Positions 25,693 to 36,124 of a stretch of 64,000 bases of DNA are shown in pieces (the first letter of the stretch is position 1; each line of letters opens with the position of its first letter). The translations under genes and the position numbers were made by a program. Source of the DNA: Bradyrhizobium oligotrophicum S58 (GTDB taxonomy: Bacteria > Pseudomonadota > Alphaproteobacteria > Rhizobiales > Xanthobacteraceae); assembly GCF_000344805.1 (NCBI RefSeq), contig NC_020453.1, positions 5,241,001 to 5,305,000 on the forward strand, written 5' to 3'. Under the pieces are notes generated by a model. The model was given only the letters and a program-made list of their open reading frames with translations, was not told the DNA's origin and did no database searches.

Positions 25693-27138
25693 TCACTCCG
25701 ACCCCGACACGGCTGTTGCGGCGGTCCGTTGCGACCGCGCGTGTGCGAACCAGTAGATCAGCAATCCCGAGAGCATCGCCAAAGCGCCGAGCGCGGCCTG
25801 CCAGGGGCGCGTGGTGACCAGATAGTACATCATGAACCCGGTCACGCTGAGGAAGATCAATGGCGTGATCGGATAGCCCCAGGCGCGGTATGGGCGGTCG
25901 AGATCGGGCCTGGTGATGCGCAGCCAGAACAGGCCGAGCACCGCGAGGAACGAGCAGCACAAGAGCGAGAACTGGACCAGGTCCAGCACGGCCTCGAAAC
26001 TCTCCGTGAACAGCATTGCCGTCGCGACAATGAGCTGGAACAGGACGGCGTAGGTCGGCGCGCCCCGGCGCGAGCGACGGGCGAACACCGCGAGCGACGG
26101 AATGTCCTCGCCCATGGTCATCAGCACGCGCGGGCCGATCCACATCATCGCTGCGATCGACGGAACCAGCCCGGCACAGATCATCGCCGCGACGAAGCGC
26201 CCGCCCGTCTCGCCGAACATGTGGGCACCGGCGATGCTCGCGACCTGGAGCTGGCCCGTGAGCTCGCTCATCGGCGCCGCCAGGAGGAACACCGCATTCA
26301 GCGCCATGTAGAGCGCGAGCACGATCAGCGTGCCCGCCAGCAGCGCGCGCGGCAAGGTCCACTCCGGCGCGTGCAGCTCGCCGATGATGTAGGTCGCCGC
26401 GTTCCAGCCCGAGAATGCGTACATCACGAACACGAGGCCGGTCGCAAATGCCGCGCTGGTGATATAGCCGATGTCGGCCGCGACCGGCAGGAACGAGACC
26501 GGTTGCGGCACCGAGATGGCGGCGCCCGCAATCAGGAACGCCACGATCAGGCCGAGCTTCAGCAGGGTCGACAGCAGCTGGAAGCGGCTCGATTGGCGGA
26601 TGCCGCCGAGCTGCACCGACGTCACCACCCAGACGGCGCCCAGGGCCAGCACGAGCGGCGGGACCCCGGCCAAAACGGCTCCGCCATATTCGCCGAACGC
26701 CATCGCCGCGAGCGCCACCGGCGCCGCGAACCCGACCGTCGACGACACCCAGCCGGCCATGAAGCCGATCGCCGGGTGGAAGGCGCGCGTCAGGAAATTG
26801 TACTCGCCGCTCGAGCGCGGAAACATCGCGCCGAGCTCGGCATAGGACAGCGCCCCGCAGACCGAGACGACGCCGCCCACCGCCCACAGCGCCAGAATGG
26901 CAAAGCCGGACGGGATGTCCTTGACCTGAAAGCCCAGGCTCGTGAACACGCCGACGCCGATCATGTCCGCAATCACGATCGCGGTCGCGACCGGCAATGA
27001 CACGGACGCCAGCGCGGCGCCGCCTGACCGGCCCGCCGAGGTCCCATCGTCCGCCTCGGATGCAGCCATTTCGTTGAAGGACGCGCGGCGCCCCTTCCCT
27101 TGCTCCAGGCTCATGTTCCGGCCGAAGCATTCAATCAT
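25693..27138 (-). CDS. APC-superfamily amino acid permease
   Basis: The protein has 481 aa, with ATG at 27138 (or the second ATG, residue 9). The first TM helix contains the substrate-binding unwound motif IADMIGVGVFTSLGF. TM2-TM3 carry the LSYAELGAMFPRSSGEYNFL signature of APC/LAT-type transporters. About 12 TM helices follow, ending near residue 470 with LSGLLIYWFAHARSQR. The family moves amino acids or polyamines by symport or exchange across the inner membrane; the substrate cannot be told from sequence alone. It is the first gene of a two-gene operon with the secreted protein downstream. Confidence 0.93.
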   Translation of the reverse strand: MIECFGRNMSLEQGKGRRASFNEMAASEADDGTSAGRSGGAALASVSLPVATAIVIADMIGVGVFTSLGFQVKDIPSGFAILALWAVGGVVSVCGALSYAELGAMFPRSSGEYNFLTRAFHPAIGFMAGWVSSTVGFAAPVALAAMAFGEYGGAVLAGVPPLVLALGAVWVVTSVQLGGIRQSSRFQLLSTLLKLGLIVAFLIAGAAISVPQPVSFLPVAADIGYITSAAFATGLVFVMYAFSGWNAATYIIGELHAPEWTLPRALLAGTLIVLALYMALNAVFLLAAPMSELTGQLQVASIAGAHMFGETGGRFVAAMICAGLVPSIAAMMWIGPRVLMTMGEDIPSLAVFARRSRRGAPTYAVLFQLIVATAMLFTESFEAVLDLVQFSLLCCSFLAVLGLFWLRITRPDLDRPYRAWGYPITPLIFLSVTGFMMYYLVTTRPWQAALGALAMLSGLLIYWFAHARSQRTAATAVSGSE

Positions 27139-27333
27139 AGTTAACGCGCACTAAATATGGCGGTGCAGAACGGTAATATAGAACCTATTTTTCGAGATCG
27201 GGAGCCCCTGGCGTTGCATCGGCCCCGCGCGCGTCTCACAATCACGACAAGATCGCGTGGTGTGTCCCCCTTCTGCACCGGACTTCACCGGGACCATCCT
27301 TAACGCGACCTCAACGTCGGCGGCGCAGGTTTA

Positions 27334-28662
27334 ATGAAGTCCGATGGTTGGAAGAGCCGCGCTGCCGGCTCCAGCTCGTCTTGGGGACGGATGATCGCGG
27401 CGGATCAGAAACTCGCAATGCCCGGACGTACACGACGATTCGCGTGGACGGGGAGGCGCGCGCGATCGATTGCGTCCGGCTGGCTCCCCGCTGCGGCTGC
27501 AGCGACGATATGTCTATCGCTCACTCAATGTGGCCAAGCCCCCAATCCGGAAGCGCTGGCGGCGAATGCCGCGCCCGCGCAGGAGTTGAGCTTCGACGAA
27601 CGGTTCCCGGCGGCGGAGTTCAGCGACCGTTTCCCATCGACGCGTGAGAGCTTCCAGCTGCACACGCCGTCCGACTTCGCGCCCAAGCCGCCGCCTTATC
27701 AGGTCGCCTCGCTGGAGCCGCAGCGCCCGGCTGGACGGCAGCGCGAAGATCTCACGACGCTCGTCAGCATGAAATCGTCGGCCTTCCCTTATTTCGGCAA
27801 CAATCCCGCATCGGATGCGCCCTTCCTCAACGTCAGCAGCGGCGAGCGGCGCGGCCACCGCAGCTTCTCGGGCCGGGTCTACTGGCAGGACCAGACCTAC
27901 AATGACAGCCGCGTGCTGGTGCACGTTCCCGAACAGTTCGACGTGCGCAAGCCGGGCGTGATCGTGGTGTTCTTCCACGGCAATGGCGCCACGCTCGAAC
28001 GCGACGTGCGCGACCGCCAGCTGGTGCCGCAGCAGATCACCGGGTCCGGCGTCAACGCGGTGCTGCTCGCGCCGCAGATGGCGGTCGACGCTGCCGATTC
28101 GAGCGCCGGCAAGTTCTGGCAGCCGGGCGGCTTCAAGCGCTTCATGGACGAGGCGGCAGCCAGCCTCGCCCGCCTGACCGGCGATCCGGCGAGCGCCAGG
28201 ACCTTCGCCAACATGCCGATCGTGATCGTCGGATACAGCGGCGGCTTCCTGCCGACCGCATGGAGCCTCGAGGTCGGCGGCATCAGCGAGCGTGTGCGCG
28301 GCGTCGTGCTGCTCGATGCCGTCTATGGCCAGCTCGACAAGTTCGCCAACTGGATCGAGCGCAACCGGTCCGGCTTCTTCATCAGCTCCTACACGCGCTA
28401 TACCGCACGGCACGATCAGGAGCTGATGGCGATGCTGCGCAACCGCGGCATCGACATCTCCGAGGACATGGACCGTCCGCTGCGCCCCGGCAGCGTCGTC
28501 TTCGTCGAGACCGACGAAGGGATCACCCATCGCGACTACGTCACGCAGGCCTGGACCCGCCACCCGGTCAGGGATGTGCTGACGAAGATGGCGGCGGCCC
28601 AGCCGCCGATCCGGATCGCGGCCGGGGTCCAGGCGTCCCCGAACGGCACATCGAGCCGCTGA
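27334..28662 (+). CDS. Lipoprotein with alpha/beta-hydrolase fold
   Basis: The protein is up to 442 aa; an internal ATG (residue 29) is an equally good start because it begins the basic n-region. A lipoprotein signal ends at LSLTQC (lipobox LTQC). After a linker of about 120 aa, an alpha/beta hydrolase domain follows: PGVIVVFFHGNGATLERDVR (oxyanion HGNG), then IVIVGYSGGFLPTAWSLEVG with nucleophile Ser in GYSGG. A later VVLLDAVYGQLDKF strand and a C-terminal EGITHRDYV give candidate Asp and His. It is likely an envelope-anchored esterase or peptidase-like hydrolase. Its substrate is unknown. Confidence 0.83.
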   Translation: MKSDGWKSRAAGSSSSWGRMIAADQKLAMPGRTRRFAWTGRRARSIASGWLPAAAAATICLSLTQCGQAPNPEALAANAAPAQELSFDERFPAAEFSDRFPSTRESFQLHTPSDFAPKPPPYQVASLEPQRPAGRQREDLTTLVSMKSSAFPYFGNNPASDAPFLNVSSGERRGHRSFSGRVYWQDQTYNDSRVLVHVPEQFDVRKPGVIVVFFHGNGATLERDVRDRQLVPQQITGSGVNAVLLAPQMAVDAADSSAGKFWQPGGFKRFMDEAAASLARLTGDPASARTFANMPIVIVGYSGGFLPTAWSLEVGGISERVRGVVLLDAVYGQLDKFANWIERNRSGFFISSYTRYTARHDQELMAMLRNRGIDISEDMDRPLRPGSVVFVETDEGITHRDYVTQAWTRHPVRDVLTKMAAAQPPIRIAAGVQASPNGTSSR

Positions 28663-28694
28663 GGCCGATCAGCCTTGGTGGCGAGCGGAACGTC

Positions 28695-29066
28695 TCAGGA
28701 CTTCGGCAGCTTCGGCATGTTCTCGACGAAGCCGTTGAAGCAGGCGAGCCGCTCGTCCTCTTCCTTGGTGAACTTACAGTCGGCCACCGCCTTGGCCTTC
28801 GTCGCCTTCGGCTTGGCTGCGGGCGGAATGACGCCGTCGTAGCAGTTCAGCCGCTCCTTGGTTCCGTCGTCGATCTCCAGGCAGGCCTGGAGTTTCGCGG
28901 CCATCGATTGCGGCTTGGATTGCGGCTTGGCCGGCGCGGCGGCTGCGGTCTTCATCCCCTTCGGCTTGACCTGCAGCAGCGGGCGGTCGCCGACCATCGG
29001 GCCGCTCTGCGCAAGCGCAGAGGTGCAAAACAGCACTGCGGCAAGGCTCAATATCGTCTTTTTCAT
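28695..29066 (-). CDS. Small secreted protein with Cys-pair modules
   Basis: The protein has 123 aa. The signal peptide MKKTILSLAAVLFCTSALAQ is followed by a Lys/Pro/Ala linker. Two similar short modules come next: LQACLEIDDGTKERLNCYDG and CKFTKEEDERLACFNGFVEN. Both have the pattern C-x(n)-[DE]-x-x-[EK]-R-L-x-C-[YF]-[DN]-G, an internal duplication typical of periplasmic proteins with small disulfide hairpins. The function is unknown. It is convergent with the hydrolase gene. Confidence 0.82.
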   Translation of the reverse strand: MKKTILSLAAVLFCTSALAQSGPMVGDRPLLQVKPKGMKTAAAAPAKPQSKPQSMAAKLQACLEIDDGTKERLNCYDGVIPPAAKPKATKAKAVADCKFTKEEDERLACFNGFVENMPKLPKS

Positions 29067-29214
29067 GCCATATCTCTTTCATCCAGACCGTAGAGACGAA
29101 AGACGACGCGCCTGACAGGCGCAGTCTCCGCCCCACAGCCTCCCACCACAGCGGCTTTAATCCGGTCCGACCGGTTTTGCCAAGCGCCAAGCCGCTGTTC
29201 GCAAGTGGGGACCC

Positions 29215-30390
29215 TCAGGCCAAAGCCGCAACCGGCGCCCGGGGACGGCTGGCGAGGATGGCGAGCAGCGCCAGCATCACGAAGGCGACGGCGACGTATC
29301 CGGTGGCGCCAAGCAGATCGCGCGCGAACAGGCCACCGCCGATCGCGGAACCGATGGCCTGGCCGATATAGAGCACCGAGGTGTTCAGCGACACCGAGGC
29401 CGACGCCAATGGCGGCGCCGCCGCGACCAGGCGGACCTGCTGCATGGAGTTGGCCGATGCAAATCCCAGCCCCCAGATCGCCACTGCGACCGCCATCATG
29501 GAATATACGCCCGCGCCGGCCGTCCAGACCGTGATCCCCGCGAACAGCAGGCAGGTGAACAGCAGCGAGGCCCGATAGGCGCCCCAGCCGTCGACGATGC
29601 GGGTGGCGATGACGACGCCGAGGAAACCGCAGGCGCCGTAGATCGCAAACACCAGTCCGATCTGGTTGGCATCCGCGCCGGTCAGCTTGTTCAGCAGCGG
29701 CCCCATGAAGGTGAAGATCACGAACTGTCCCGACATCTGCAGGGTCGTGACCAGGAGCAGCAGCAGCACCATGCGGTTGCGCCCGAGCTCGGTCCAGGTC
29801 TTCAGATCGACCGGTGCGCCCTTCAGCCCGGAGGGCAGCCGCCATGTCAGCAGTCCGAAGCTGACCGCTCCGGCGGCGCCGACGGCTAGATAGGCGGCCC
29901 ACCAGCCCGAATGGCTGGCGATGAAGGTGATCAGCGGAAGTCCAACGGCCGCGGCCAGCGACCAGCCGAGGAACACATAGGCCATGGTGCTGCCGCGCTT
30001 GTCCACCGGGCTGATCAGCGCGGCCATGCCCGCCGCCTGCGGCGTATACAGCGCTCCGACCGCCAGCATCAGCAGCCGGACCGTGAGCAGGCTCGCATAA
30101 TCCGGCGCGAATGCGGATGCGAGATTGCCGAGCGTGAGCACCAGCAGTGTCGCCGTCAGCAGCAGGCGGCGGTCGAAGCGGCTGGTGAGCCAGGCACTCA
30201 GCGGCGAGCAGATGCACAGCAACACCGCACCGAACGTGATCAGAAGCCCGGCCGTGTGCACGCCGATGCCGAACCCCGAAGCGAGCTCGGGCAGCATGCC
30301 GGCGGGCGCCATCACCGAACAGCCGGTGACGATGTTGCCGAGCATCAATGCGGTCGGGGCGAAACGATGGGGAATCTGGCTGGACGTCAT
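29215..30390 (-). CDS. MFS transporter (drug/sugar-efflux-type)
   Basis: The protein has 391 aa and about 12 TM helices. The N-terminal half starts FAPTALMLGNIVTGCSVMAP and carries a motif-A-like loop SAWLTSRFDRRLLLTATLLV between TM2 and TM3. TM4-5 contain YTPQAAGMAALISPVDKRGS. The overall pattern is that of arabinose/AraJ-YdhP-type efflux permeases (COG2814). It should be a proton-driven exporter in the inner membrane. No regulator is adjacent. A 12-bp palindrome-like ATGCATCTGCATG lies just upstream of the start. Confidence 0.92.
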   Translation of the reverse strand: MTSSQIPHRFAPTALMLGNIVTGCSVMAPAGMLPELASGFGIGVHTAGLLITFGAVLLCICSPLSAWLTSRFDRRLLLTATLLVLTLGNLASAFAPDYASLLTVRLLMLAVGALYTPQAAGMAALISPVDKRGSTMAYVFLGWSLAAAVGLPLITFIASHSGWWAAYLAVGAAGAVSFGLLTWRLPSGLKGAPVDLKTWTELGRNRMVLLLLLVTTLQMSGQFVIFTFMGPLLNKLTGADANQIGLVFAIYGACGFLGVVIATRIVDGWGAYRASLLFTCLLFAGITVWTAGAGVYSMMAVAVAIWGLGFASANSMQQVRLVAAAPPLASASVSLNTSVLYIGQAIGSAIGGGLFARDLLGATGYVAVAFVMLALLAILASRPRAPVAALA

Positions 30391-30473
30391 GGGGGCTCAT
30401 TAGCAGAGATTTTCATGCATCTGCATGAAAACATCTCATGCCGTCCATGACATTCTCTTCTCCGTTCAGACCA

Positions 30474-31973
30474 TTACGGCGCCGGCTGCGCCGAGGCCTG
30501 CGGCCACGGAACCTCGGTCCAAGGCACCGGCGCCCCTGAGGGATGGACGACGGCCTTCGGCGGCGGACAGGTGTCCGTCAGCCGCTTCAGCGCGCTCTGC
30601 AGACCATCGCCTGCGACCGGAAAGGTCGCGACGTTGGGACGCGCGGCATTCAACAGCGCGTCACGCAGCTCGGCGCCGTCAGCGGAGGCCAGCGCCCGCA
30701 TCTGGCTTGCGTTCAAGAACACACCCCAGGTCTCGCGGTCGCCGGCCCGCCGTGGCGGCGAAAGAAAGTTGAGCCGGACCTCGCCGCCCGCCAGCGACAG
30801 AGCCCCCGCTCCCACCGTGGACACTGCGTTGCGCTCGACGTCGAGCTCGAAGCGATCCTGGTCGAAGCAGACGAGCTGCAGGCGCGTGGTCCGGAACGTG
30901 GCCTCGCCATCCTTCCGCGTCAGGATCGTCTTGTAGGCGATGCCGCGACTGGCGGCCTCGAACATCCAGGGGCTCTCGACCCGGTCGCGACGATCGAGCG
31001 CAAAGCGCGCGATCTCCTCCCGCGTCAGGATGCGCATGCTCTCGAACGGCACCGACCGGGCCACGGTCAGCAGACCCGGATCCGCCCCGAGCTTGGCGAT
31101 ATAATCGAGCACCATCTTGTCGGAGCGTTCCATCGCCCGCTGCAGGGCCTGCGCCCGCATTTCACGGGTCGGCACGCCGCCGGTGAAGTTCAGGATGACG
31201 CGCGGCGAATGCACCGCGAGCGTCACGTCGGGGGCGATGTCGCGCGAAGGCGCACCGAGGATCAGATAGGGGCAGGCCGAATTGCATATCGCGCCGCGCG
31301 TCCAGACCTCGCCGTGCAGCTCACGCCCGGATTGCTTGAGCCTGGTGCAGGCCTCGCCTTCCTGGGGCTCGAAGCCGCATTCGCGCAGCGTGGTCCGTCC
31401 GATCCGGACCACGGCCTTCTTCTCGCGCAGCATGGTGCCGATCGCGAGCGCCTGCTCGAGATTGCCGCCCGGCGAATTGAAGTAGATCGGCAGCTTCCGC
31501 TCGCCGATCTGCTTCATGAACTTGCGGAAGCGCGCCGCGGCGCTGTTGTCGATCTTGCCTTCGGCCGCAATCCAGCCGTCGCAGCCAGGGCCGCAGGCGC
31601 CGGGCGCACCCTTGACGAGGGCAAACGAGATCGGCGCGATGCCCTCGCCGATCCCCGGCGATCGCCGCGCCGCGCGGCCCGCAGGCTTGAGCTCCGTGGC
31701 AGGCTTGACCTGGGGTGCGGGCCTGGCCGCCATCGCCGGATTGGCTTGCAGTGCCGGCCTGGTTTGCAACGCAGGCTTGGCTTGCTGCGCGGGCTTGGCT
31801 TGCAGCGCAGGCTTGGCCTGGAGCACGGACCTCGCCGGCACCGCGGGCTTCGCCGTCGGCGGCACCGCCCCACGCGCTGGCGCGACCATCAGCACGATCG
31901 CGAGCACCATTGCCGCAACCCGTATGCCGCCACACCGATGAAGAGAGAGCGGCGCCTCCCCTATGGACACCAT
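30474..31973 (-). CDS. COG3904-like periplasmic protein with KPA repeat linker
   Basis: The ATG at 31973 gives 499 aa. A signal anchor ([19 protein letters not shown]) precedes a low-complexity Lys-Pro-Ala linker (residues 41-98). The core (about 110-290) repeats the COG3904 pattern of the gene at 22553: [20 protein letters not shown], then [20 protein letters not shown] with Ser between two cysteines, and [10 protein letters not shown] with His. A ClpP/SDH-like fold with a Ser-His pair is plausible. The C-terminal 200 aa form a second domain of unknown type. It lies divergently upstream of thrS. Confidence 0.82.
   Translation of the reverse strand: MVSIGEAPLSLHRCGGIRVAAMVLAIVLMVAPARGAVPPTAKPAVPARSVLQAKPALQAKPAQQAKPALQTRPALQANPAMAARPAPQVKPATELKPAGRAARRSPGIGEGIAPISFALVKGAPGACGPGCDGWIAAEGKIDNSAAARFRKFMKQIGERKLPIYFNSPGGNLEQALAIGTMLREKKAVVRIGRTTLRECGFEPQEGEACTRLKQSGRELHGEVWTRGAICNSACPYLILGAPSRDIAPDVTLAVHSPRVILNFTGGVPTREMRAQALQRAMERSDKMVLDYIAKLGADPGLLTVARSVPFESMRILTREEIARFALDRRDRVESPWMFEAASRGIAYKTILTRKDGEATFRTTRLQLVCFDQDRFELDVERNAVSTVGAGALSLAGGEVRLNFLSPPRRAGDRETWGVFLNASQMRALASADGAELRDALLNAARPNVATFPVAGDGLQSALKRLTDTCPPPKAVVHPSGAPVPWTEVPWPQASAQPAP
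31680..31853 (-). repeat. Degenerate short tandem repeats coding LQAKPA units
   Basis: Within the COG3904-like gene, an 18-24 bp unit coding (L/Q)Q(A/T)(K/R/N)PA is repeated about eight times ([20 protein letters not shown] and on to [11 protein letters not shown]). It is likely to change length by slippage. Confidence 0.8.
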
Positions 31974-32172
31974 CGCCAAACGCGTCCCCACGCCCCGAAC
32001 ACTTGAAGTTGTATCATACCGGCCCGCCGCGGCAATCTCCGCATCGTCCCCAGCGGCGCCAATCAGCCAGTTTTCCCGTCCCTTGCCCGGTTGCAGCCTC
32101 CGAATCCCCTGCTATACCGCTTGCTCCCGCTTACCTGCGCTCGTTCGCAGGAGTGAGCTCACGGAGAGACCC

Positions 32173-34260
32173 ATGCCCGATTCCAAGCCTGACCATTCCA
32201 AATCCGACCAGTCCAAGCTCGACCCGGCGAAAGCCGAATCCGGCTTCCAATACAGCCTCAGCAATTTGAAGCCCGCCGCCCCGGTCGAGAAGATCACGAT
32301 CAGCTTCCCCGACGGCGCGAGGCGCGAATATCCCAGGGGCACCACCGGTTTCGACATCGCCAAGGGCATCTCGCCCTCGCTCGCCAAGCGCACCGTCGCC
32401 ATGGCGCTGAACGGCGACGTCGTCGACCTCAACGATCCCATCCATGACGATGCCAAGCTCGAGCTCGTCGACCGCGACGATCCGCGCGCGCTGGAATTGA
32501 TCCGGCACGATTGCGCGCATGTGCTCGCCGAGGCCGTGCAGGCGCTGTGGCCGGGGACCCAGGTCACCATCGGTCCGGTGATCGAGAACGGCTTCTATTA
32601 CGACTTCTTCCGCAACGAGCCGTTCACCCCCGAGGACTTCGCCGCGATCGAGAAGAAGATGCGCGAGATCATCGGCCGCGACAAACCCTTCACCAAGGAG
32701 GTGTGGGACCGCGAGAAGACCAAGCAGGTGTTCCGCGACAAGGGCGAGGCCTTCAAGGTCGAGCTGGTCGACGCCATTCCCGGCCAGGAGCCGATCAAGA
32801 TCTACTACCAGGGCGACTGGTTCGACCTGTGCCGCGGTCCGCACATGACCTCGACCGGCAAGATCGGCAACGCCTTCAAGCTGATGAAGGTGGCGGGCGC
32901 CTATTGGCGCGGCGACAGCAACAATCCGATGCTGACCCGCATCTACGGCACCGCTTTTGCCAAGCAGGAGCAGCTCGACGCCTACCTCAAGCAGATCGAG
33001 GAGGCCGAGAAGCGCGATCACCGCAAGCTCGGCCGCGAGCTCGACCTGTTTCATTTCCAGGAGGAAGGTCCGGGCGTCGTGTTCTGGCACCCCAAGGGCT
33101 GGAGCATCTTCCAGGCGCTGATCGCCTATATGCGCCGACGTCTCGCTGGCGAATATGACGAGGTCAATGCGCCGCAGATCCTCGACAAGTCGCTGTGGGA
33201 AACCTCCGGCCACTGGAACTGGTATCGCGAGAACATGTTCGCGGCCCAGTCCGCCGGCGACGAGGCCGAGGACAAGCGCTGGTTCGCGCTGAAGCCGATG
33301 AACTGCCCCGGCCACGTGCAGATCTTCAAGCATGGCCTGAAGAGCTACCGTGACCTGCCGCTGCGGCTCGCCGAGTTCGGCGTCGTGCACCGCTACGAGG
33401 CCTCCGGCGCCATGCACGGCCTGATGCGCGTGCGCGGCTTCACCCAGGACGATGCGCACATCTTCTGCACCGAGGAACAGCTCGCCGAGGAGTGCCTGAA
33501 GATCAACGATCTCATTCTCTCGACCTACTCGGATTTCGGCTTCGAGGGCGAGTTGACGGTGAAGCTCTCGACCCGGCCGGACAAGCGCGTCGGCACCGAC
33601 GAGATGTGGGATCACGCCGAGCGCGTGATGGCGACCGTGCTGAACGAGATCAAGGCGCAGAGCAACCACATCAAGACCGAGATCAATCCGGGCGAAGGCG
33701 CGTTCTACGGGCCGAAGTTCGAATACGTGTTGCGCGACGCCATCGGCCGCGACTGGCAGTGCGGCACCACGCAGGTCGACTTCAACCTGCCCGAACGGTT
33801 CGGTGCGTTCTACATCGACGCCGACGGCGCCAAGAAGCCGCCGGTGATGGTGCATCGCGCGATCTGCGGCTCGATGGAGCGCTATATCGGCATCCTGATC
33901 GAGCACTATGCCGGCAGCTTCCCGCTGTGGCTGGCGCCGACCCAGGTCGTGGTCACCACCATCACCTCGGAAGGCGACGAATACGCCAAGCAGGTGCTGG
34001 CGGCGCTGCGGCGGGCCGGCTTGAGGTGCGAGATCGACCTGCGCAACGAGAAGATCAACTACAAGGTCCGCGAGCACTCGCTGCAGAAGATCCCGGCGCT
34101 GCTCGTCGTCGGCAAGAAGGAGGCCGAGACGCATTCCGTCTCGGTGCGCCGGCTCGGCCGCGACGGCCAGACCGTGATGCCCACCGCGGAGGCGATTGCC
34201 GCTCTGGTCGACGAGGCGACGCCGCCGGACGTGAGGCGCCGTCAGCGCGAGGCGGCGTGA
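32173..34260 (+). CDS. thrS: Threonyl-tRNA synthetase
   Basis: The ATG at 32173, after CACGGAGAGACCC, gives 695 aa. The first 37 residues ([20 protein letters not shown]...) are a hydrophilic extension before the TGS domain ([20 protein letters not shown]). Then come the editing domain with [17 protein letters not shown] and the Zn/SAD signature, and the class II core (motif 2 [20 protein letters not shown]; Zn-site residues around [14 protein letters not shown]). Motif 3 is [20 protein letters not shown], and the anticodon-binding domain runs from about 590. It charges tRNA-Thr; one tRNA-Thr gene (UGU) lies in this window at 1204. A shorter start cannot be excluded. Confidence 0.97.
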   Translation: MPDSKPDHSKSDQSKLDPAKAESGFQYSLSNLKPAAPVEKITISFPDGARREYPRGTTGFDIAKGISPSLAKRTVAMALNGDVVDLNDPIHDDAKLELVDRDDPRALELIRHDCAHVLAEAVQALWPGTQVTIGPVIENGFYYDFFRNEPFTPEDFAAIEKKMREIIGRDKPFTKEVWDREKTKQVFRDKGEAFKVELVDAIPGQEPIKIYYQGDWFDLCRGPHMTSTGKIGNAFKLMKVAGAYWRGDSNNPMLTRIYGTAFAKQEQLDAYLKQIEEAEKRDHRKLGRELDLFHFQEEGPGVVFWHPKGWSIFQALIAYMRRRLAGEYDEVNAPQILDKSLWETSGHWNWYRENMFAAQSAGDEAEDKRWFALKPMNCPGHVQIFKHGLKSYRDLPLRLAEFGVVHRYEASGAMHGLMRVRGFTQDDAHIFCTEEQLAEECLKINDLILSTYSDFGFEGELTVKLSTRPDKRVGTDEMWDHAERVMATVLNEIKAQSNHIKTEINPGEGAFYGPKFEYVLRDAIGRDWQCGTTQVDFNLPERFGAFYIDADGAKKPPVMVHRAICGSMERYIGILIEHYAGSFPLWLAPTQVVVTTITSEGDEYAKQVLAALRRAGLRCEIDLRNEKINYKVREHSLQKIPALLVVGKKEAETHSVSVRRLGRDGQTVMPTAEAIAALVDEATPPDVRRRQREAA

Positions 34261-34271
34261 CGTCGTAGCCC

Positions 34272-34383
34272 GTAGCCCGCATGAGCGCAGCGACATGCGG
34301 GTTCACCACCGCTGCGCGTGAGACCCCGGATGTCGCTCCCGCCGTCGCCCTGACGGGCTCCGGCGTGCGCTCATCCGGGCTAC
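34272..34383. repeat. Family A palindromic repeat, copy 4
   Basis: Starts GTAGCCCGCATGAGC and ends GCTCATCCGGGCTAC. The right arm carries an extra CGCCGTCGCCCTGACGGGCTCCGGCG insert. It lies between convergent genes. Confidence 0.85.
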
Positions 34384-34390
34384 GCATCTG

Positions 34391-35302
34391 TTACGCGGAC
34401 AGACTGACGCCCGCATCGGTCGCTCTCTCCTCTCTGCCCGCCGCCTGCAGCGCCACCTCGGCGCAGTCGGCCATGTAGAGAAACATCGTCGCGAGCATCT
34501 GCTCGATCGCCTCGCGTCCCCGCGGCAGGATGGTGAGGGCATCGTTGCCGGCGCCGCCGCGGGCGAGCACCCCCTGCGCCTCGGCGTCGCGCAGCAGGGT
34601 CAGCACGTGCTTGCGCGACACCGAGAAGCGCGTCGCGAGCCCGTTAATCGAGAGCGGCACGGGGCCATCGGGCGGGAACGGCTGGCCCGGCTCGCCGCTC
34701 GAGGCCAGGCTGAACAGGATCACCATGCCGGCGGTGCGCTCGGCAAACGGCCCGAGCTCGGGCGCGCCTTCGAGGATCCGCACGCCGGCGATGAAGCGGC
34801 GGCCGAGCTCGAGCACGAAGGACTTGACGAAGGCCGGATGGTTCAGCGCGGCGCGATAAGCCACGGCCGCCGGGATCACCGCGCTCATGGCGTCGAACTG
34901 TACGCCCCAGCGCTCGCGATGCAGCGCGATCAGTTTGTCGGTGGGCACCAGCGGACGCCGGCGCCGGTTCGGATTGGAGGCGGACGCGACCAGCCCGGTC
35001 GCGCGCATCAAGGCCAGCATCGCCTCGCAGCGGCCACCGCTGCACAGGCCGAGCCTGACGCACATCTCTTTCATGGCGCCGACCGTGAGACCGAGCTCGC
35101 CGTCCCGCTCTTCGGCGAAATGCAGATACAGCGCGACATGCGGAAACAGCGCCCGCGCCCGGTCGCTCAGCAGCGCATTGAGGATCCGATCACCCCGGTA
35201 GAGCCTGACCGCGGCCGCCGTCGAGGCTCGCATCGCCAAGATAAAGCCGGGCTGCGCGCGCAGCCGGATGACGGCGTCGGGTGAAGGTGTCAGCATCGTC
35301 AT
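34391..35302 (-). CDS. Winged-helix (MarR-like) transcriptional regulator candidate
   Basis: The ATG at 35302 (or the ATG two codons later) gives 303 aa; the longer open frame upstream is not supported. Residues 1-190 form a helical region with a first winged-helix-like segment (LGLTVGAMKEMCVRLGLCSG, then GRCEAMLALMRATGLV). A second HTH segment is near residue 238: LSINGLATRFSVSRKHVLTL followed by LRDAEAQGVL. Two HTH-like units in one chain suggest a sequence-specific regulator. It is divergent from the nitroreductase gene (starts 243 bp apart), which is the obvious candidate target. Confidence 0.78.
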   Translation of the reverse strand: MTMLTPSPDAVIRLRAQPGFILAMRASTAAAVRLYRGDRILNALLSDRARALFPHVALYLHFAEERDGELGLTVGAMKEMCVRLGLCSGGRCEAMLALMRATGLVASASNPNRRRRPLVPTDKLIALHRERWGVQFDAMSAVIPAAVAYRAALNHPAFVKSFVLELGRRFIAGVRILEGAPELGPFAERTAGMVILFSLASSGEPGQPFPPDGPVPLSINGLATRFSVSRKHVLTLLRDAEAQGVLARGGAGNDALTILPRGREAIEQMLATMFLYMADCAEVALQAAGREERATDAGVSLSA

Positions 35303-35545
35303 TTGCAGGTCGGACCGTGCACTTGGAGCGCCCCCTCGCGGATCCCTCAGCATTATGTTTTTACCGGCCGGCCCAAGGTTCGACAATTCGCCGGAAGGAT
35401 TGCGGCTCGGGCAGATGGCCGCAGCTCCCTGCAGCTGCCCTGGCCGAGCCGGGCCGTAGAAGCGATCAAAACGCCGTGCCGTGGCCTCGTTGGCGGCAGT
35501 CGCGCATGCTATCTGTCGCCTGAAACGCAAGAAAGATCCCGCCAC

Positions 35546-36109
35546 GTGCCTGATGCCCTTGAACTCCTGAAGACCCGCCGTTCCGTGAAGCCGCGCGAGA
35601 TGAGCGGCCCCGGCCCCTCGCCCGCCGAGCTCGACACCATCCTGACCATCGGCGCCCGCGTGCCGGACCATGGCAAGCTCGCGCCGTGGCGCTTCATCGT
35701 GTTCGAGGGCGACGGCCGCCGCCGCGCCGGCGACGTGATCGCGTCGGTGTTCGCCAGCAAGAACCCGCAGGCCAGCGCCGCCGAGCTCGAGGTCGAGAAG
35801 AACCGCCTCATGGAGGCGCCGCTGGTGATCGGGCTGGTCAGCTTCACCAAGCCGCATCCCAAGGTGCCGGCATATGAGCAGGAGCTGTCCGCCGGCGCCA
35901 GCGCCATGAACATCCTGACCGCCGCAACGGCGCTCGGCTATGGCGGCTGCTGGCTGTCCGGCTGGTTCATGTTCGACCGCGACGTGATGGACGGGCTCGG
36001 CCTGAAGGCCGACGAGAAGCTGGCGGGGCTCATTCATGTGGGCAAGCCGACCAGACCGAGCGAGGACCGCCCGCGGCCGGCGCTGACGGACATCGTGACG
36101 CGGTTCTGA
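35546..36109 (+). CDS. Nitroreductase family protein (YdjA-like)
   Basis: A GTG start (35546) gives 187 aa, the size of compact YdjA/HBN1-type nitroreductases. FMN-binding features are present: LLKTRRSVKPREM at the N-terminus, TIGARVPDHGKLAPWRFIVF, and the C-terminal AATALGYGGCWLSGWF and LAGLIHVGKPTRPSEDRPRP. It should be a homodimeric flavoprotein using NAD(P)H to reduce nitro or quinone-type compounds in the cytoplasm. Longer starts in the same frame enter the promoter of the divergent regulator and were rejected. A dispersed repeat with a nested MITE follows directly. Confidence 0.93.
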   Translation: MPDALELLKTRRSVKPREMSGPGPSPAELDTILTIGARVPDHGKLAPWRFIVFEGDGRRRAGDVIASVFASKNPQASAAELEVEKNRLMEAPLVIGLVSFTKPHPKVPAYEQELSAGASAMNILTAATALGYGGCWLSGWFMFDRDVMDGLGLKADEKLAGLIHVGKPTRPSEDRPRPALTDIVTRF

Positions 36110-36124
36110 GCGCCACAACCTCCG

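Noticed and set aside
25691..27130. Upstream extension of the 24452-25690 frame to about 892 aa
   Set aside because: The extra part overlaps the APC permease in another frame and shows Arg/Gly/Ala bias without domain features. The signal peptide at 25690 is a clear start.
32131..34296. 721-aa open frame antisense to thrS
   Set aside because: It mirrors the thrS codons; no start context and no domain.
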